From assembly GCA_021821045.1 (NCBI GenBank), contig JAKACW010000005.1, positions 1-64,000 of the forward strand: DNA of 64,000 nucleotides, read 5' to 3'. The stretch is from Pseudomonadota bacterium (GTDB lineage Bacteria > Pseudomonadota > Gammaproteobacteria > JAADHS01). The translations under genes and the position numbers were made by a program. The notes under the pieces are model-generated. The model was not told the origin of the DNA. It was given only the letters and a program-made list of their open reading frames with translations, and made no database searches. Below are positions 45,401 through 53,594 of this stretch, piece after piece. Within the stretch, counting starts at the first letter, position 1. The number at the start of each line of letters is the position of its first letter.

Positions 45401-48106
45401 GAGGACTTCTCCGGCTACCGCGCCGTGCTCCACGACCAGATCATGGGGCTGATAAACGCGGGCCCCGAAACGCAAATCATCGACAAGCCCGGAGGGGTTT
45501 TCGTGCGCCGCGCCGAAGACCTTTCCGAAGAAGACCGGGTCCTGTTCCAGACCGTCGCCCGCGTGGTACTCACCGATACCGCCGAGACGTTTGCCGAACA
45601 GGTGCAACGCCGCATACCGGCAGAGCGCTTGCCAAGCCGTCTCACCCCGGCGCATCAACCCGTGCCGGAGGCGATTCAGCCGCTACTCCCACACGACCGC
45701 ATTTTCTTCAACGGACTGGGTGGGTTCACGCCGGATGGGCGCGAGTACGTCGTCACCCTCGAGCCCGGTCAGAGCACACCGGCGCCGTGGGTGAATGTCA
45801 TCGCCAGCCCGCACATCGGCACGGTCGTCAGCGAGAGCGGCAGCGCGTACACCTGGGTGGAGAACGCCCACGAGTTTCGACTGACCCCCTTTCACAACGA
45901 CCCACTGACCGACATCAGCGGGGAGGCGCTGTACATCCGGGACGAGGAAACCGGCGCGTTCTGGTCGCCCACGCCACTGCCCGCCCGCGGCCGCTCCGGG
46001 TATGTATGCCGGCATGGTTTTGGGTACAGCGCATTCGAGCACTTCGAAGCCGGCATCTCGTCCGAGCTGTTCACCTACGTAGCGATGGATGCGCCGGTGA
46101 AGTTCGCCGTTATCAAGCTGCGCAATCACTCTGGGCGTCCACGGCGGATGTCCCTTACGGGGTATTGGGAGTTGGCGCTCGGCGAGTGGCGACATGCCAA
46201 CATGATGCACGTTGTCACCGAAATTGACCCACATAGCGGCGCGCTATTTGCCCGCAATGCCTACAGCCGGGAGTGGGCATCGCGAACTGTTTTTGTGCAA
46301 GTCAGCGAATCTGCGTTGCGAACCGTGACGGGGAACCGCGTCGAGTTCATCGGCCGCAACGGAACCCTGGCCAACCCGGCGGCCATGCGTCGCACGCGTT
46401 TATCGGGCAGAACGGGCGCCGGTTTTGACCCATGCGCGGCGATGCAAACCCGGATCGAACTTGCCGACGGCGAGGAGCGCGACGTCGTGTTCATCATCGG
46501 CGCGGCCCGCACCACCGACGAAGCGCAGTATTTTATCCAGCGCTTCAGCGGACCAGGCGGCGCGCGCCAGGCATTGGAAACGGTGTGGGGTCACTGGAAC
46601 CATGCATTGAGCGCAGTGTATGTAGAGACGCCGGATCGCGCGCTCGATGTGTTGGCCAACGGCTGGCTGGTGTATCAGACGCTGTCATGCCGGCTGTGGG
46701 GACGCAGTGGATATTATCAGTCCGGCGGGGCCTACGGTTTTCGCGACCAATTGCAGGACACCATGGCGCTAATTCACGCCACGCCGTGGCTCGCGCGCGA
46801 GCAGTTGATCCGTTGCGCCGAACGCCAATTCCTGCTGGGCGACGTGCAACACTGGTGGCACCCGCCCACCGGACACGGGGTTCGCACTCATTTTTCCGAC
46901 GACTATTTGTGGTTGCCGTATGCAACGTGTCGGTATGTGATGGCAACCGGCGATACCGGCGTCCTCGACGAGCAGGTGCATTTTCTCGAGGGCCGCGCAT
47001 TGAATCCCGAAGAGGAGGCGTACTACGACCAGCCGCAACGCTCGACGGAGTCGGCCAGTCTGTACGAGCACTGTGTTCGAGCAATCAAATACGGTTTGCG
47101 TTTTGGCGCACATCAGATGCCGCTGATGGGCTGCGGCGACTGGAACGACGGCATGAATCTGGTCGGTCGCGACGGCAAGGGCGAGAGTGTTTGGCTGGCC
47201 TGGTTTTTGTTCGAGAACTTGCGCTCGTTCGCAAACTTGGCGCGCGGCCGGGCCGATGACGCATTCGCCGAGCTATGCGCAGCGCAAGCGGAGTCGCTGC
47301 GCGGCAACATCGAGACGCATGCTTGGGACGGCGGCTGGTACCGGCGGGCCTACTTCGATGACGGGACACCCTTGGGCTCGTCCACCAACGACGAATGCCA
47401 AATCGACTCCATCAGCCAGAGTTGGTCGGTTATATCCGGCGGCGGCGATCCCATACGCGCGCGCCAAGCGATGGCGGCCGTCGACAAACGTCTGGTGCGG
47501 CGCGATGCGCGGCTGATCCAACTGCTCGACCCGCCCTTCGACAAATCCGCTCTCGAGCCGGGCTACATCAAAGGTTACGTGCCCGGAGTGCGTGAAAACG
47601 GCGGCCAATATACCCACGCCGCAATATGGACCACGATGGCATTCGCCATGATGGGCGACCGGGAACGGGCGTGGGAATTGTTCGCCATGCTCAACCCCAT
47701 CCATCATGGCAGCGAACCGCAGACCATCGATCGTTACAAGGTCGAACCGTATGTCATGTGCGCGGATATTTATGGCGCCCCACCGCACACGGGCCGAGGC
47801 GGCTGGACGTGGTACACCGGCGCAGCCGGTTGGATGTACCGGCTGATCATGGAAACGCTGCTGGGCGTGCGCTTGGAGGTGGACAAGTTACGCATAACGC
47901 CATGCATACCGGACGGCTGGGATTCGTACAAAGTCCACTACCGCTATCGCGAAACGGCCTACCACATCACGGTCAAACGCGTAGGCGACAAGGCGGAGCG
48001 TGTCATCGGCGTGACGGTGGACGGAGCGGACCTCGGAGGGCAGCAAGACACGATTCCCCTCGTGGACGACCGGCGCGATCACCAGGTGGAAGTGGCCGTG
48101 GGCTAG
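39452..48106 (+). CDS. ndvB: Cyclic beta-1,2-glucan synthase-like protein (GT84-GH94)
   Basis: 2884 residues, the size of NdvB/Cgs enzymes. The start TTG 39452 is the first possible one, since the frame is closed at 39431; its ribosome-binding site is weak. In order: an N-terminal helical region; membrane helices (~420-470); a glycosyltransferase domain with VITLDTDTQLPRD (~630); more helices (~840-1040); a glycoamylase-like domain (~1060-1500, with GGDVSLLSWSG and FMAHHQGMSLLAL); and two beta-sandwich/GH94 phosphorylase modules with the catalytic region MPLMGCGDWNDGMN near 2560. The enzyme makes beta-1,2-linked glucose from UDP-glucose on a protein-linked primer and trims and closes the ring by phosphorolysis, in the inner membrane. 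Products are periplasmic glucans for osmotic balance or host contact. A separate exporter gene (ndvA) is not adjacent. Confidence 0.93.
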   Translation: MFNFFGVWKRLEQSYGTRDTQRDKLNTEPLRSELFGAEQLKRHAITLARQHRIDPRPSPDKLLPRLADNERVLLATYDRVSAAASAGQRIAPAEAWLLDNFYLIEQQINLARRHLPRGYSRKLPRLAEGPAAGSPRIYELALEFISHQDGRVDTDYANSFVAAYQSVQPLRLGELWAFPIMLRLALLENVRRVASRIARRRLERDTAVAWADRMLETAENEPKQLIQRLAEFANADVPLTASFVDEFYARLQAQGPAMSFVQTWVEQSLLDQGVTATQLLQAEGHTVAASQITIANSIGSFRFIGSIDWTVFVETLSVVEQTLREDPAGMHARQDFATRDRYRHAIEDIAKVSSYSEWEVARQAVALAQAAAQRSGTDDRSAHVGYYLTDRGRSSLEHAAGCNVSWTLRASRWVRRSRLAFYLGSILLLTAAAVAEVLVMVAEAGLGMWWYGFFAITGIIGASALTVSLVNRLITLFVPPRSLPRLDFSQGIPPDHRAMVVVPTLLSNPLEVAGLLEALEIRYLGNRDPNLFFALLTDFRDAPERVQPDDEELLAVAREGIRALNATYRDDRTCIFYLFHRPRVWNPFERVWMGYERKRGKIEQFNALLRGVTHGAASENEPAAFSDVVGDPSILGSIKYVITLDTDTQLPRDAARALIGNIAHPLNRPVYDSARGRVVEGYAILQPRATISLSSAGQSRFTRLFAGEAGIDPYTREVSDVYQDLFGEGSFIGKGIYDVDAFRQAVDGRFPENLVLSHDLLESGYARSALVTDVELIEEHPASYAAEASRRHRWIRGDWQLSGWLLPRIPAPPGSKAKQQPNPLSALSVWKLFDNLRRSLVAPALLAFLTMGWLVGPGPTWFWILLVAAVVFLPALVGGVIEVLGKPAERDWLVHLILASRSVTRPMVLAFLTLVFLPYDAMICLDAILRSGVRMLFTRRGLLLWHMPTYTRRNARRTLGDFVREMWFAPALALALAWALSETRSPEWYFWAPVLVLWLIAPLVGWWISTPLRAPPPNLSTDQRKFLRTLALRTWRYFAEFMGPRDNWLPPDNFQEHPNPVIASRTSPTNIGMGLLANQAAYDFGYIGTEEFLRRTQSTLAAMEKLERYHGHFYNWYDTHSLQPLRPQYVSSVDSGNLIGSLLTLQAGLTELKHQPVLPSRAFQGLEDILLVLAAYIPAAPATARAALAKQVEFLEFTLRTDAPTVTAAVSLLEALQSAAHELLAVLALEPVADADPLAPPSSLNYWAKAFCRQTQALRDDLKSLVPEPQRFDAIPTLEELAKKEPAASQKLATDRLRLIDDLVERCHEAAAMDFEFLYDTTRGLLSIGYDAGERRRDPSCYDLLASEARLASFLLIAQEQIPQKHWFLLGRLLTSHGGDVSLLSWSGSMFEYLMPQLLMPSYENTLLEQTCKAAVSRQIDYGRRRGVPWGISESCYNLTDINKVYQYRAFGVPGLGFKRGLGDDLVIAPYASALALTVMPREACHNLQTLASGGFMGDYGLYEAIDYTRSRVPPGINHAIVRAFMAHHQGMSLLALAYVLLDRPMQRRFMSDPLIRATELLLQERVPKKGATLHPHAAEVSAPERPFTEDEGATMRVFTDPNAPLPEVHLLSNGRYHVMATHAGGGYSRWRDLAVTRWREDVTADAWGTFIYLRDRDTGHYWSSAYQPTLCKADHYEAIFVQARAEYRRRDHAIESHTEITVSAEDDVEIRRVTLANLSSRTRRIEVTSYAEVVLAPLNTDLAHRAFSNLFVQTEILPDRHAILCTRRRRTPQEQTSWMFHLLVAPGAVSGEPSYETDRARFIGRGRSVGQPAALERGAELSNTDGPVLDPIVAMRRVIELSPDESGTVHVISGVAPTREAALALLDKYCDRHFVDRAFEMAWLQSQDVLRHLNATESDAQLWGRLASSMVHSTILRRASPSILARNRLGQAGLWRFGISGDLPMLLVRIGNVNRIDLIKQTLQAHAYWRMKGLVVDLVILNEDFSGYRAVLHDQIMGLINAGPETQIIDKPGGVFVRRAEDLSEEDRVLFQTVARVVLTDTAETFAEQVQRRIPAERLPSRLTPAHQPVPEAIQPLLPHDRIFFNGLGGFTPDGREYVVTLEPGQSTPAPWVNVIASPHIGTVVSESGSAYTWVENAHEFRLTPFHNDPLTDISGEALYIRDEETGAFWSPTPLPARGRSGYVCRHGFGYSAFEHFEAGISSELFTYVAMDAPVKFAVIKLRNHSGRPRRMSLTGYWELALGEWRHANMMHVVTEIDPHSGALFARNAYSREWASRTVFVQVSESALRTVTGNRVEFIGRNGTLANPAAMRRTRLSGRTGAGFDPCAAMQTRIELADGEERDVVFIIGAARTTDEAQYFIQRFSGPGGARQALETVWGHWNHALSAVYVETPDRALDVLANGWLVYQTLSCRLWGRSGYYQSGGAYGFRDQLQDTMALIHATPWLAREQLIRCAERQFLLGDVQHWWHPPTGHGVRTHFSDDYLWLPYATCRYVMATGDTGVLDEQVHFLEGRALNPEEEAYYDQPQRSTESASLYEHCVRAIKYGLRFGAHQMPLMGCGDWNDGMNLVGRDGKGESVWLAWFLFENLRSFANLARGRADDAFAELCAAQAESLRGNIETHAWDGGWYRRAYFDDGTPLGSSTNDECQIDSISQSWSVISGGGDPIRARQAMAAVDKRLVRRDARLIQLLDPPFDKSALEPGYIKGYVPGVRENGGQYTHAAIWTTMAFAMMGDRERAWELFAMLNPIHHGSEPQTIDRYKVEPYVMCADIYGAPPHTGRGGWTWYTGAAGWMYRLIMETLLGVRLEVDKLRITPCIPDGWDSYKVHYRYRETAYHITVKRVGDKAERVIGVTVDGADLGGQQDTIPLVDDRRDHQVEVAVG

Positions 48107-48166
48107 CGCGGGCTGCCCATACGGCCAGCCTCTCTAAATGCCGTTAGACCGCAAGCGTAGCAAACG

Positions 48167-48787
48167 TCATTCCGGGTTCCGCGCCAACCGCGCCGCAATG
48201 GACGTCACATGTCGGCCTTGAAAACGAGCGCCGTCCAATTCGTTCGCGCTGGGCATACGCTCGCCCTTGCCACCGGCGATGGTGCTAGCGCCATAGGGGG
48301 AGCCGCCGGTGATTTCGTCCATGCGGGTCTGGCCGGCAAATGTGTATGGGAGGCCGACGACGATCATGCCTTGGTGCAGCAAAGTGACGTGAAAGCTGAG
48401 GATGGTGGATTCCTGGCCGCCGTGCTGGGTGGCGCTGCTGGTGAAGACGCTGCCGACCTTGCCAACAAGGGCTCCGCTGGACCACAACTTTCCCGTGGCA
48501 TCGAGAAACTGGCGCATCTGGCCGCACATATTGCCGAACCGGGTCGGGCTGCCGAAGATGATCGCATCGGCGTTGGGAAGCTCATCCACCGTCGCCAGTG
48601 GCACGTCGGCGAGCTTCTTTTGTGCAGCTGTTGCACCCATCTTTTCCAGTACTTCGCGCGGAAGCGTTTCGGGAACCCGGCGTAGTGCAGCCTTCGCGCC
48701 CTTTACCTGCTCGACCCCCTCCGCTATTGCCTCGGCCATGCGGTGCACGTGTCCGTACATCGAGTAATACACGATCAGCACATTCAT
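48167..48787 (-). CDS. wrbA: NAD(P)H:quinone oxidoreductase, WrbA type
   Basis: 206 residues, normal for WrbA. It starts with the flavodoxin FMN phosphate loop ([19 protein letters not shown]), then has [19 protein letters not shown] and the STQ/HGGQE loop ([14 protein letters not shown]) that distinguish WrbA from plain flavodoxins. It reduces quinones by two electrons to avoid radical formation. AAGGAGAG precedes ATG 48787. Confidence 0.95.
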   Translation of the reverse strand: MNVLIVYYSMYGHVHRMAEAIAEGVEQVKGAKAALRRVPETLPREVLEKMGATAAQKKLADVPLATVDELPNADAIIFGSPTRFGNMCGQMRQFLDATGKLWSSGALVGKVGSVFTSSATQHGGQESTILSFHVTLLHQGMIVVGLPYTFAGQTRMDEITGGSPYGASTIAGGKGERMPSANELDGARFQGRHVTSIAARLARNPE

Positions 48788-48968
48788 ATTGCTCTCCTTG
48801 CGATATCTGATGGGATTGGTAAAAGACTATATGAAAATTCGAATTCACATAAAGTGAAGCTATGATCGTCGATATTGGCGTGATCGTACGATATGTCGTG
48901 CCATCTGAGGCGCAATTGCATGTATTCTTTGGATCCAGCACGCAAGCAACACCATTAAGCCGCACCGC

Positions 48969-49673
48969 ATGAGCAAATCCGACCCGAGCCCAAACACGCC
49001 CGACAACGTCCCGCCGGATCTGGCGGCCCGCATCCACCGCGGCGTCGTGGCCGTGCTGCTTCTGGTGATGACCGTCGAGACACTGGTGGCGCTTTACAAC
49101 CAACAGTGGCTGACCGCCTTCCTGGTGCTCGCCATCATGGCGGTTATCATTGCGCCGGGGGCATTGGGTCGCCGGTTCCAAGTGCACATCCCGGCCGAGT
49201 TTCAATTGCTGGCCGTCGTCTTCGTGTTCGCCGCGCTGTTTCTCGGCGAGATACGCCGCTACTACGAACGCATTTGGTGGTGGGACATCGCTCTGCACGT
49301 TAGTTCGGGACTGCTGCTGGGTATTCTCGGTTTTCTGTTGGTCTATGTGCTTAACGAGAGCAAGCGCGTCGACTTGCACATGCGACCACGCTTCGTTGCG
49401 CTATTCGCGTTTTCGTTTGCCCTCGCGGCCGGCGTGCTGTGGGAAATCTTCGAATTCGCAATGGACCAGCTCGCCGGAACAAACATGCAGAAACCGATGT
49501 TCGGCGATCCTTCGGGGCTGACCGACACAATGTGGGACTTGATCGTCGATTCGCTAGGCGCGCTGATCATCAGCCTGTTGGGCTGGTGGTATATGGAACG
49601 CGGCCAGCGGTCGTTCATCGAAACCTGGATCCGTAAATTCATCGAACGCAATCCGCATCTGTTTCGGGGCTAA
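48969..49673 (+). CDS. Multi-pass membrane protein, DUF2238/YjdF-like
   Basis: 234 residues with about six helices. The pattern YYERIWWWDIALHVSSGLLLG followed by AAGVLWEIFEFAMDQ and DTMWDLIVDSLGALI resembles the DUF2238 (YjdF) inner-membrane family, where conserved His, Glu and Asp in the helices hint at a metal or proton function. Function unknown. It is divergent from wrbA across ~180 bases and has no strong ribosome-binding site. Confidence 0.6.
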   Translation: MSKSDPSPNTPDNVPPDLAARIHRGVVAVLLLVMTVETLVALYNQQWLTAFLVLAIMAVIIAPGALGRRFQVHIPAEFQLLAVVFVFAALFLGEIRRYYERIWWWDIALHVSSGLLLGILGFLLVYVLNESKRVDLHMRPRFVALFAFSFALAAGVLWEIFEFAMDQLAGTNMQKPMFGDPSGLTDTMWDLIVDSLGALIISLLGWWYMERGQRSFIETWIRKFIERNPHLFRG

Positions 49674-49765
49674 GAACTGAACTCCATACACGGACGCCGG
49701 TCTCAACCGGTCGAGCCTCGCTGGCTACAATACCGGTCAGCCATTGGACGACGGAGAGCATAGTA

Positions 49766-50494
49766 ATGACCGCCACGAAAATGCGCATCAGCAACCCCCA
49801 AGACACCACGTCTTTAGTGTCCAGCGAAGAAGCGATCTATTCTCGACTTCTCCCCTTGCGAGGCGCAACCGTGGTTGAACTGGGCTGCGGGAGCGCGGTG
49901 CACACTCGCGCCATCGCCGAAAGAACCGGCGTGGCCCACATCCACGCTTTCGAGGTGGACGAGATCCAGCATGCGCGAAACCTGGCGGAGGAACGCCCCC
50001 GCAATATCTCGTTTCATGCCGGCGGCGCCGAGGCGATTTCCCTCGAGGCGGATGTCGCCGACATCGTGATGATGTTCAAGTCGCTGCACCATGTGCCCGT
50101 TCAGCTCATGGACCAGGCATTGCGGGAAGTTGCCCGAATCCTGCGTCCAGGCGGCTACGCTTACATCTCCGAGCCGGTGTTTGCCGGCGATTTCAACAAC
50201 ATCCTGCGCATGTTCCATGACGAACAAGCCGTCCGTGAAGCCGCCTTCGCCGCCGTCACCCGCGCGGTGGCATCAGGCCTGTTCGCCCTCGCCGGTCAGA
50301 CTTTTTTCCTGACGCCAAACACGTTCGAGGATTTCGCCGACTTTGAAGCCCGCATCCTAAATGTTACTCATACCCACCACCATTTGAGCCCGGAACTCTA
50401 CGGCGCGGTGAAAGCGAAGTTCGAAAGCCACATGACGCCCGACGGGGCACAATTCGTCATGCCCATTCGGGTGGATCTGCTGCGCAAGGCCTGA
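49766..50494 (+). CDS. Class I SAM-dependent methyltransferase
   Basis: 242 residues. Motif I VVELGCGSAVHTRAIAER, acidic residue in FEVDEIQHARN, and VADIVMMFKSLHHVP with ALREVARILRPGGYAYISEP place it in the Methyltransf_11/25 group. The acceptor cannot be inferred; the C-terminal part (~170-242) with HTHHHLSPELYGAVK has no known signature. GGAG lies upstream of ATG 49766. Confidence 0.85.
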   Translation: MTATKMRISNPQDTTSLVSSEEAIYSRLLPLRGATVVELGCGSAVHTRAIAERTGVAHIHAFEVDEIQHARNLAEERPRNISFHAGGAEAISLEADVADIVMMFKSLHHVPVQLMDQALREVARILRPGGYAYISEPVFAGDFNNILRMFHDEQAVREAAFAAVTRAVASGLFALAGQTFFLTPNTFEDFADFEARILNVTHTHHHLSPELYGAVKAKFESHMTPDGAQFVMPIRVDLLRKA

Positions 50495-50628
50495 ACGCTA
50501 GTTCCCAGCAACTTTACATAGTTTGAAAGCGACCCGCGGCCGTAGCTGTCAACAGACTCGACCTAGCGTAGAATCGGTAACGCCAATAACAATTAAATGG
50601 CCCGGCTAACGGCTGGAAGGGAGGATGA

Positions 50629-51264
50629 ATGAATTTCTCGAGACCGCGGTTTCGCGCAATTGCTTTTTTGATTGCAGGCTTCATTGCCGCATGCGGCAGC
50701 GACTCTGGCGATCCGGACCTGGCTTTCACTGGTTCCAGCGCTCCTCCGCTGAGCGACACAAACGCCGACGGCTTCAATCTCGCCGCGCCCGTGGACTACT
50801 GGGAGATCAGAGGGCGCAATCCAGATAGCGCATCTGGCCTCCAACCTAGTGAACGCATTTTTCGCTACGACGCGGATCGCTACGCATCACTGAGTGAAGC
50901 CCAGATTTCCGACCTCGCGGCCGCTGATTCCCAAACCGGGTTTCGTTACGGCTGCATTCCCGCATCGTGCGCGATCTACGCCGTCGCGGTCACCGGCGAC
51001 ACGACGCTGATCATCAACTCGACCCCATTGCTTCTTGCCTTCATCGGCACCATCGACACCGCCGCGGAACTCACGCTGTGGCTTTGGGCGGCGGACTACG
51101 AGCTGCGCCAGTATCGCCGAACCGCGGGCGGTTACGAAGCATTTGTCGTGCAGGACAACGCCTGTGGGCGGGTGCGAACGGCAATTGTCTTCGTCGACAC
51201 CAACGGCGTTATCACGGAATTGGAGTCCGTCGTCCGCGAGGATCGCAACGCGCCGTGCACCTGA
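50629..51264 (+). CDS. Predicted lipoprotein of unknown function
   Basis: 211 residues. A signal peptide with lipobox FIAAC puts the lipidated Cys at 22; the next residues GSDSGD carry Asp at +4, not +2, so outer-membrane sorting is expected. The mature part is rich in Tyr, Asp and aromatic residues with four further Cys (YGCIPASC and DNACG ... APC), probably disulfides. No family recognised. AAGGGAGGATGA before ATG 50629 is a strong ribosome-binding site. Confidence 0.7.
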   Translation: MNFSRPRFRAIAFLIAGFIAACGSDSGDPDLAFTGSSAPPLSDTNADGFNLAAPVDYWEIRGRNPDSASGLQPSERIFRYDADRYASLSEAQISDLAAADSQTGFRYGCIPASCAIYAVAVTGDTTLIINSTPLLLAFIGTIDTAAELTLWLWAADYELRQYRRTAGGYEAFVVQDNACGRVRTAIVFVDTNGVITELESVVREDRNAPCT

Positions 51265-51307
51265 GCGGCGACGCTGGCGACTATGAATCGGTGAACACGC
51301 AAGGTCA

Positions 51308-51496
51308 TCACCCACTCTGACCCAGCGTCCCGACCACCCACAGAAACCCGACCCGCTCTTGCTCAAGGCGCAGGCCCTGGCGAACGCGGTCGTGCCGCTG
51401 ATCATCGAACAATTCCCGTTCCGTCGCCGTGAGGCGCGCACGGCCGTGCTTAACCGGATCAGCCTCCTCGCCCCACGGCCACTCGTCGGCCTGCAT
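51308..51496 (-). CDS. Possible 62-residue third gene of the toxin-antitoxin unit
   Basis: Its ATG overlaps the stop of the VapC-like gene (TAATG), which would couple their translation. The product is charged (for example TATERELFDDQRHDRVRQGL) and matches nothing I know. It may be a true small gene, a decayed fragment or chance. Confidence 0.3.
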   Translation of the reverse strand: MQADEWPWGEEADPVKHGRARLTATERELFDDQRHDRVRQGLRLEQERVGFLWVVGTLGQSG

Positions 51497-51906
51497 TATT
51501 CGGCACTAAACGGATTCACAACACGAAGGCCAGGGACCCGCGCGAATTCCGCGACGTTTCCCGTCATCACCGGGTAGCCGAGGGCGAGGCCTGTCGCGGC
51601 GATGAGCAGGTCGTGGGCACCTATGGGCATTCCCTGCCGCGCCAGTTCGGCGAATATTTCGGCGTGGACGCGTGCCACGTCCGTCGTGAATGCAATGGCT
51701 GGGATACGGCTGATAATCGCTTCGACAAACGCGGCGCGCTTGGCGCGCACTTCAGGCGTCGTCGCTCTATGCACGCCGACCAAAAGCTCGGACACGGTTA
51801 TCGCGCTAATAAACACCTCGCCCAGTTCTTCCCACCTTGCGAAGTCGACGGTTTCTTTCAGTCGCTCGAAGCGGATGAAAACATTGGTGTCGACGATTAA
51901 TCCCAC
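51496..51906 (-). CDS. VapC-like PIN-domain ribonuclease toxin
   Basis: 136 residues. PIN acidic residues are all present: Asp6 in IVDTNVFIR, Glu in TVSELLVGVHRA, Asp in GAHDLLIAATGLALG and the C-terminal Asn/Glu in TGNVAEFARVPG. Such toxins cut tRNA or rRNA and are held inactive by the cognate antitoxin. Its start overlaps the antitoxin stop by 10 bases. Confidence 0.9.
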   Translation of the reverse strand: MGLIVDTNVFIRFERLKETVDFARWEELGEVFISAITVSELLVGVHRATTPEVRAKRAAFVEAIISRIPAIAFTTDVARVHAEIFAELARQGMPIGAHDLLIAATGLALGYPVMTGNVAEFARVPGLRVVNPFSAE

Positions 51907-52175
51907 TCGCTGGTTTCCTCGCGGCCGGTGGCGTCTCTTATTTCAGCCAAGTCGCGCTCGAATGTCGCGGCGTCACCCTCGTCGAGGGCCGGCAATTGGG
52001 CAAGCAGGTTCCCCAAGTCGCTGACGCGGACGGGGCTGGCCGGGCCGGCAGGCACGATTCGCGCGACGATTTCATTGCCGCGGATGACCTCAAAGCTTTG
52101 TCCTTGATATTTCACCCTATTCATGAGTTCCGAGAACTGCCGTGCCGCCTCGGTGGCGGTGACTTTTGTCGCCAT
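51897..52175 (-). CDS. Phd/YefM-type antitoxin
   Basis: 92 residues. The N-terminal Phd/YefM DNA-binding fold (TATEAARQFSELMNRVKYQG, then FEVIRGNEIVARIVP) is followed by a flexible acidic tail that would wrap the toxin. It should repress its own operon through the palindrome just upstream. Confidence 0.88.
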   Translation of the reverse strand: MATKVTATEAARQFSELMNRVKYQGQSFEVIRGNEIVARIVPAGPASPVRVSDLGNLLAQLPALDEGDAATFERDLAEIRDATGREETSEWD

Positions 52176-52198
52176 AATAGCCGTCCTTTTTTGCTAAA

Positions 52199-52220
52199 AA
52201 TCAGATTATCTGATTATCAG
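52199..52220. promoter_or_regulatory. Palindromic operator of the toxin-antitoxin operon
   Basis: AATCAGA-TTA-TCTGATT (52199-52215) is a perfect inverted repeat, and CTGAT-T-ATCAG (52210-52220) adds an overlapping second one. It lies 24 bases before the antitoxin start, the usual place for Phd/YefM self-regulation. Confidence 0.6.
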
Positions 52221-52772
52221 GCATTTCGTCAATAGGAAAAAAATCAACGCTCACCTAACAAAAATGACGCGGGGCAACTTGGCAACTTTGCGCACGGGCG
52301 TTCCGTCGCGCGCCTCCGCCTCTCAAGCGATAGCCTCCCGGGCGCCCTCGTCCACGACACCACCGACTTGAATGCGTCGCTGCCCAGCTAATGAGCACCG
52401 CATCAACGAGTTCGATCTCGCATTGTCGCCATTCAGCACATCCTCGGACTATTACCTATAGCTCGCGCAAAATCACAATCTACACTTTTCATTAAGATAG
52501 CCACCGAGCTAAAACCATTCTGACAATAACAGGTTAGAACGATTGATTTCGATTGCTCCGGCCACGCCGACGCTCGTTGTATACTTCGCCAGGCCGGCCG
52601 GCGCGCGAACATTGTAAGAGAGGGAGACACAGCCAAATTCAGCGCGCGTGACACGCTCGGCGACCAACTCCAAACGGTCCGCGCGAGGGTGCCGCTTCAA
52701 TCACCCCACACAAGTCACACGGCGGGCTGCTTGCTGTTTTGCTCTATCTCCAGTACTTCTGCGGAGCATCGG
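52221..52772. other. Intergenic region, no supported gene
   Basis: About 550 bases. A plus-strand frame extends from 52689 into the next gene, but the ribosome-binding site supports the later start. I see no repeat, RNA or promoter that I can defend. Confidence 0.5.
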
Positions 52773-53585
52773 ATGGGACACACTGTGAGCAATGTCAGTC
52801 GCCGCGCCATCATTCTCCTTTTGCTGCTGCCTGCGGTGGCGTTGTCCGATGAAATCGAAACGTACCTCTTCGGCGTTTTTCCCCACGTTCCCACATCGAA
52901 GCTTTTCGAAATGTACTCGCCCGTCGCGAAGGACTTCGAAGCGAAACTGGGTGTTCCCGTTTCGGTTAGAACACGCAGTTCCTACTATGAATTCGAAGAA
53001 GCCATCATCTCGCAAGTTTACGACATCGCTCTTATACAACCCTACAATTACCCCGATGCACATGACAAATACAATTACCTGCCGGTAGCTCGCCGCTCGG
53101 ATCAACTGAGCGCCTTGCTGCTTGTCCGCAAGGAGTCGGATTATCAGCGCTTGGCCGATATTCGAGGCAGGATCATCGCCAGCACGGCAAAAACGGCCGC
53201 TGTCAGTCGGCTCATGGAATCGGAAGTCTTGGCCGCCGGCTTCGATCCGCAACACGATTTCGTCCGAGTTTACAAGAACAATCATTTCTCCTGCATGCAA
53301 ACGGTGCTGATTGGCGGCGCCGACGCGTGCATCACGTCCGTGCGGGCCTTGGACCACTATCACAAAGTCAAACTAATCGATAAATTTCGCATTATTCACG
53401 AGAGCAAGAAGATCCCCCATGTGCTCTACGTGGTGCACAAACGCGTGCCGCAAGCGCACCGCGACGCGATAAAGCAAACGATCCTGAATTGGCAAAACAC
53501 GCCGTCGGGCCGGGAAATCCTGGCGCAAAGTCAAATGATCGGTTTCTCCGAAGCACACGATTCGGAATACGACGTCTTACGATAG
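52773..53585 (+). CDS. PhnD-like periplasmic substrate-binding protein
   Basis: 270 residues from ATG 52773 (GGAG six bases upstream), followed by a signal peptide (RRAIILLLLLPAVALSDE). The mature part is a type 2 periplasmic-binding fold of the phosphate/phosphite/phosphonate group: FGVFPHVPTSKLFEMYSPVAKDFEAKLG at the N-terminus, then DIALIQPYNYPDAH and GGADACITSVRAL. No ABC permease or ATPase is nearby. It ends 9 bases before a membrane diguanylate cyclase, so it probably acts as the ligand-sensing partner of that enzyme and not in uptake. Confidence 0.87.
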   Translation: MGHTVSNVSRRAIILLLLLPAVALSDEIETYLFGVFPHVPTSKLFEMYSPVAKDFEAKLGVPVSVRTRSSYYEFEEAIISQVYDIALIQPYNYPDAHDKYNYLPVARRSDQLSALLLVRKESDYQRLADIRGRIIASTAKTAAVSRLMESEVLAAGFDPQHDFVRVYKNNHFSCMQTVLIGGADACITSVRALDHYHKVKLIDKFRIIHESKKIPHVLYVVHKRVPQAHRDAIKQTILNWQNTPSGREILAQSQMIGFSEAHDSEYDVLR

Positions 53586-53594
53586 CGCGAGCCA

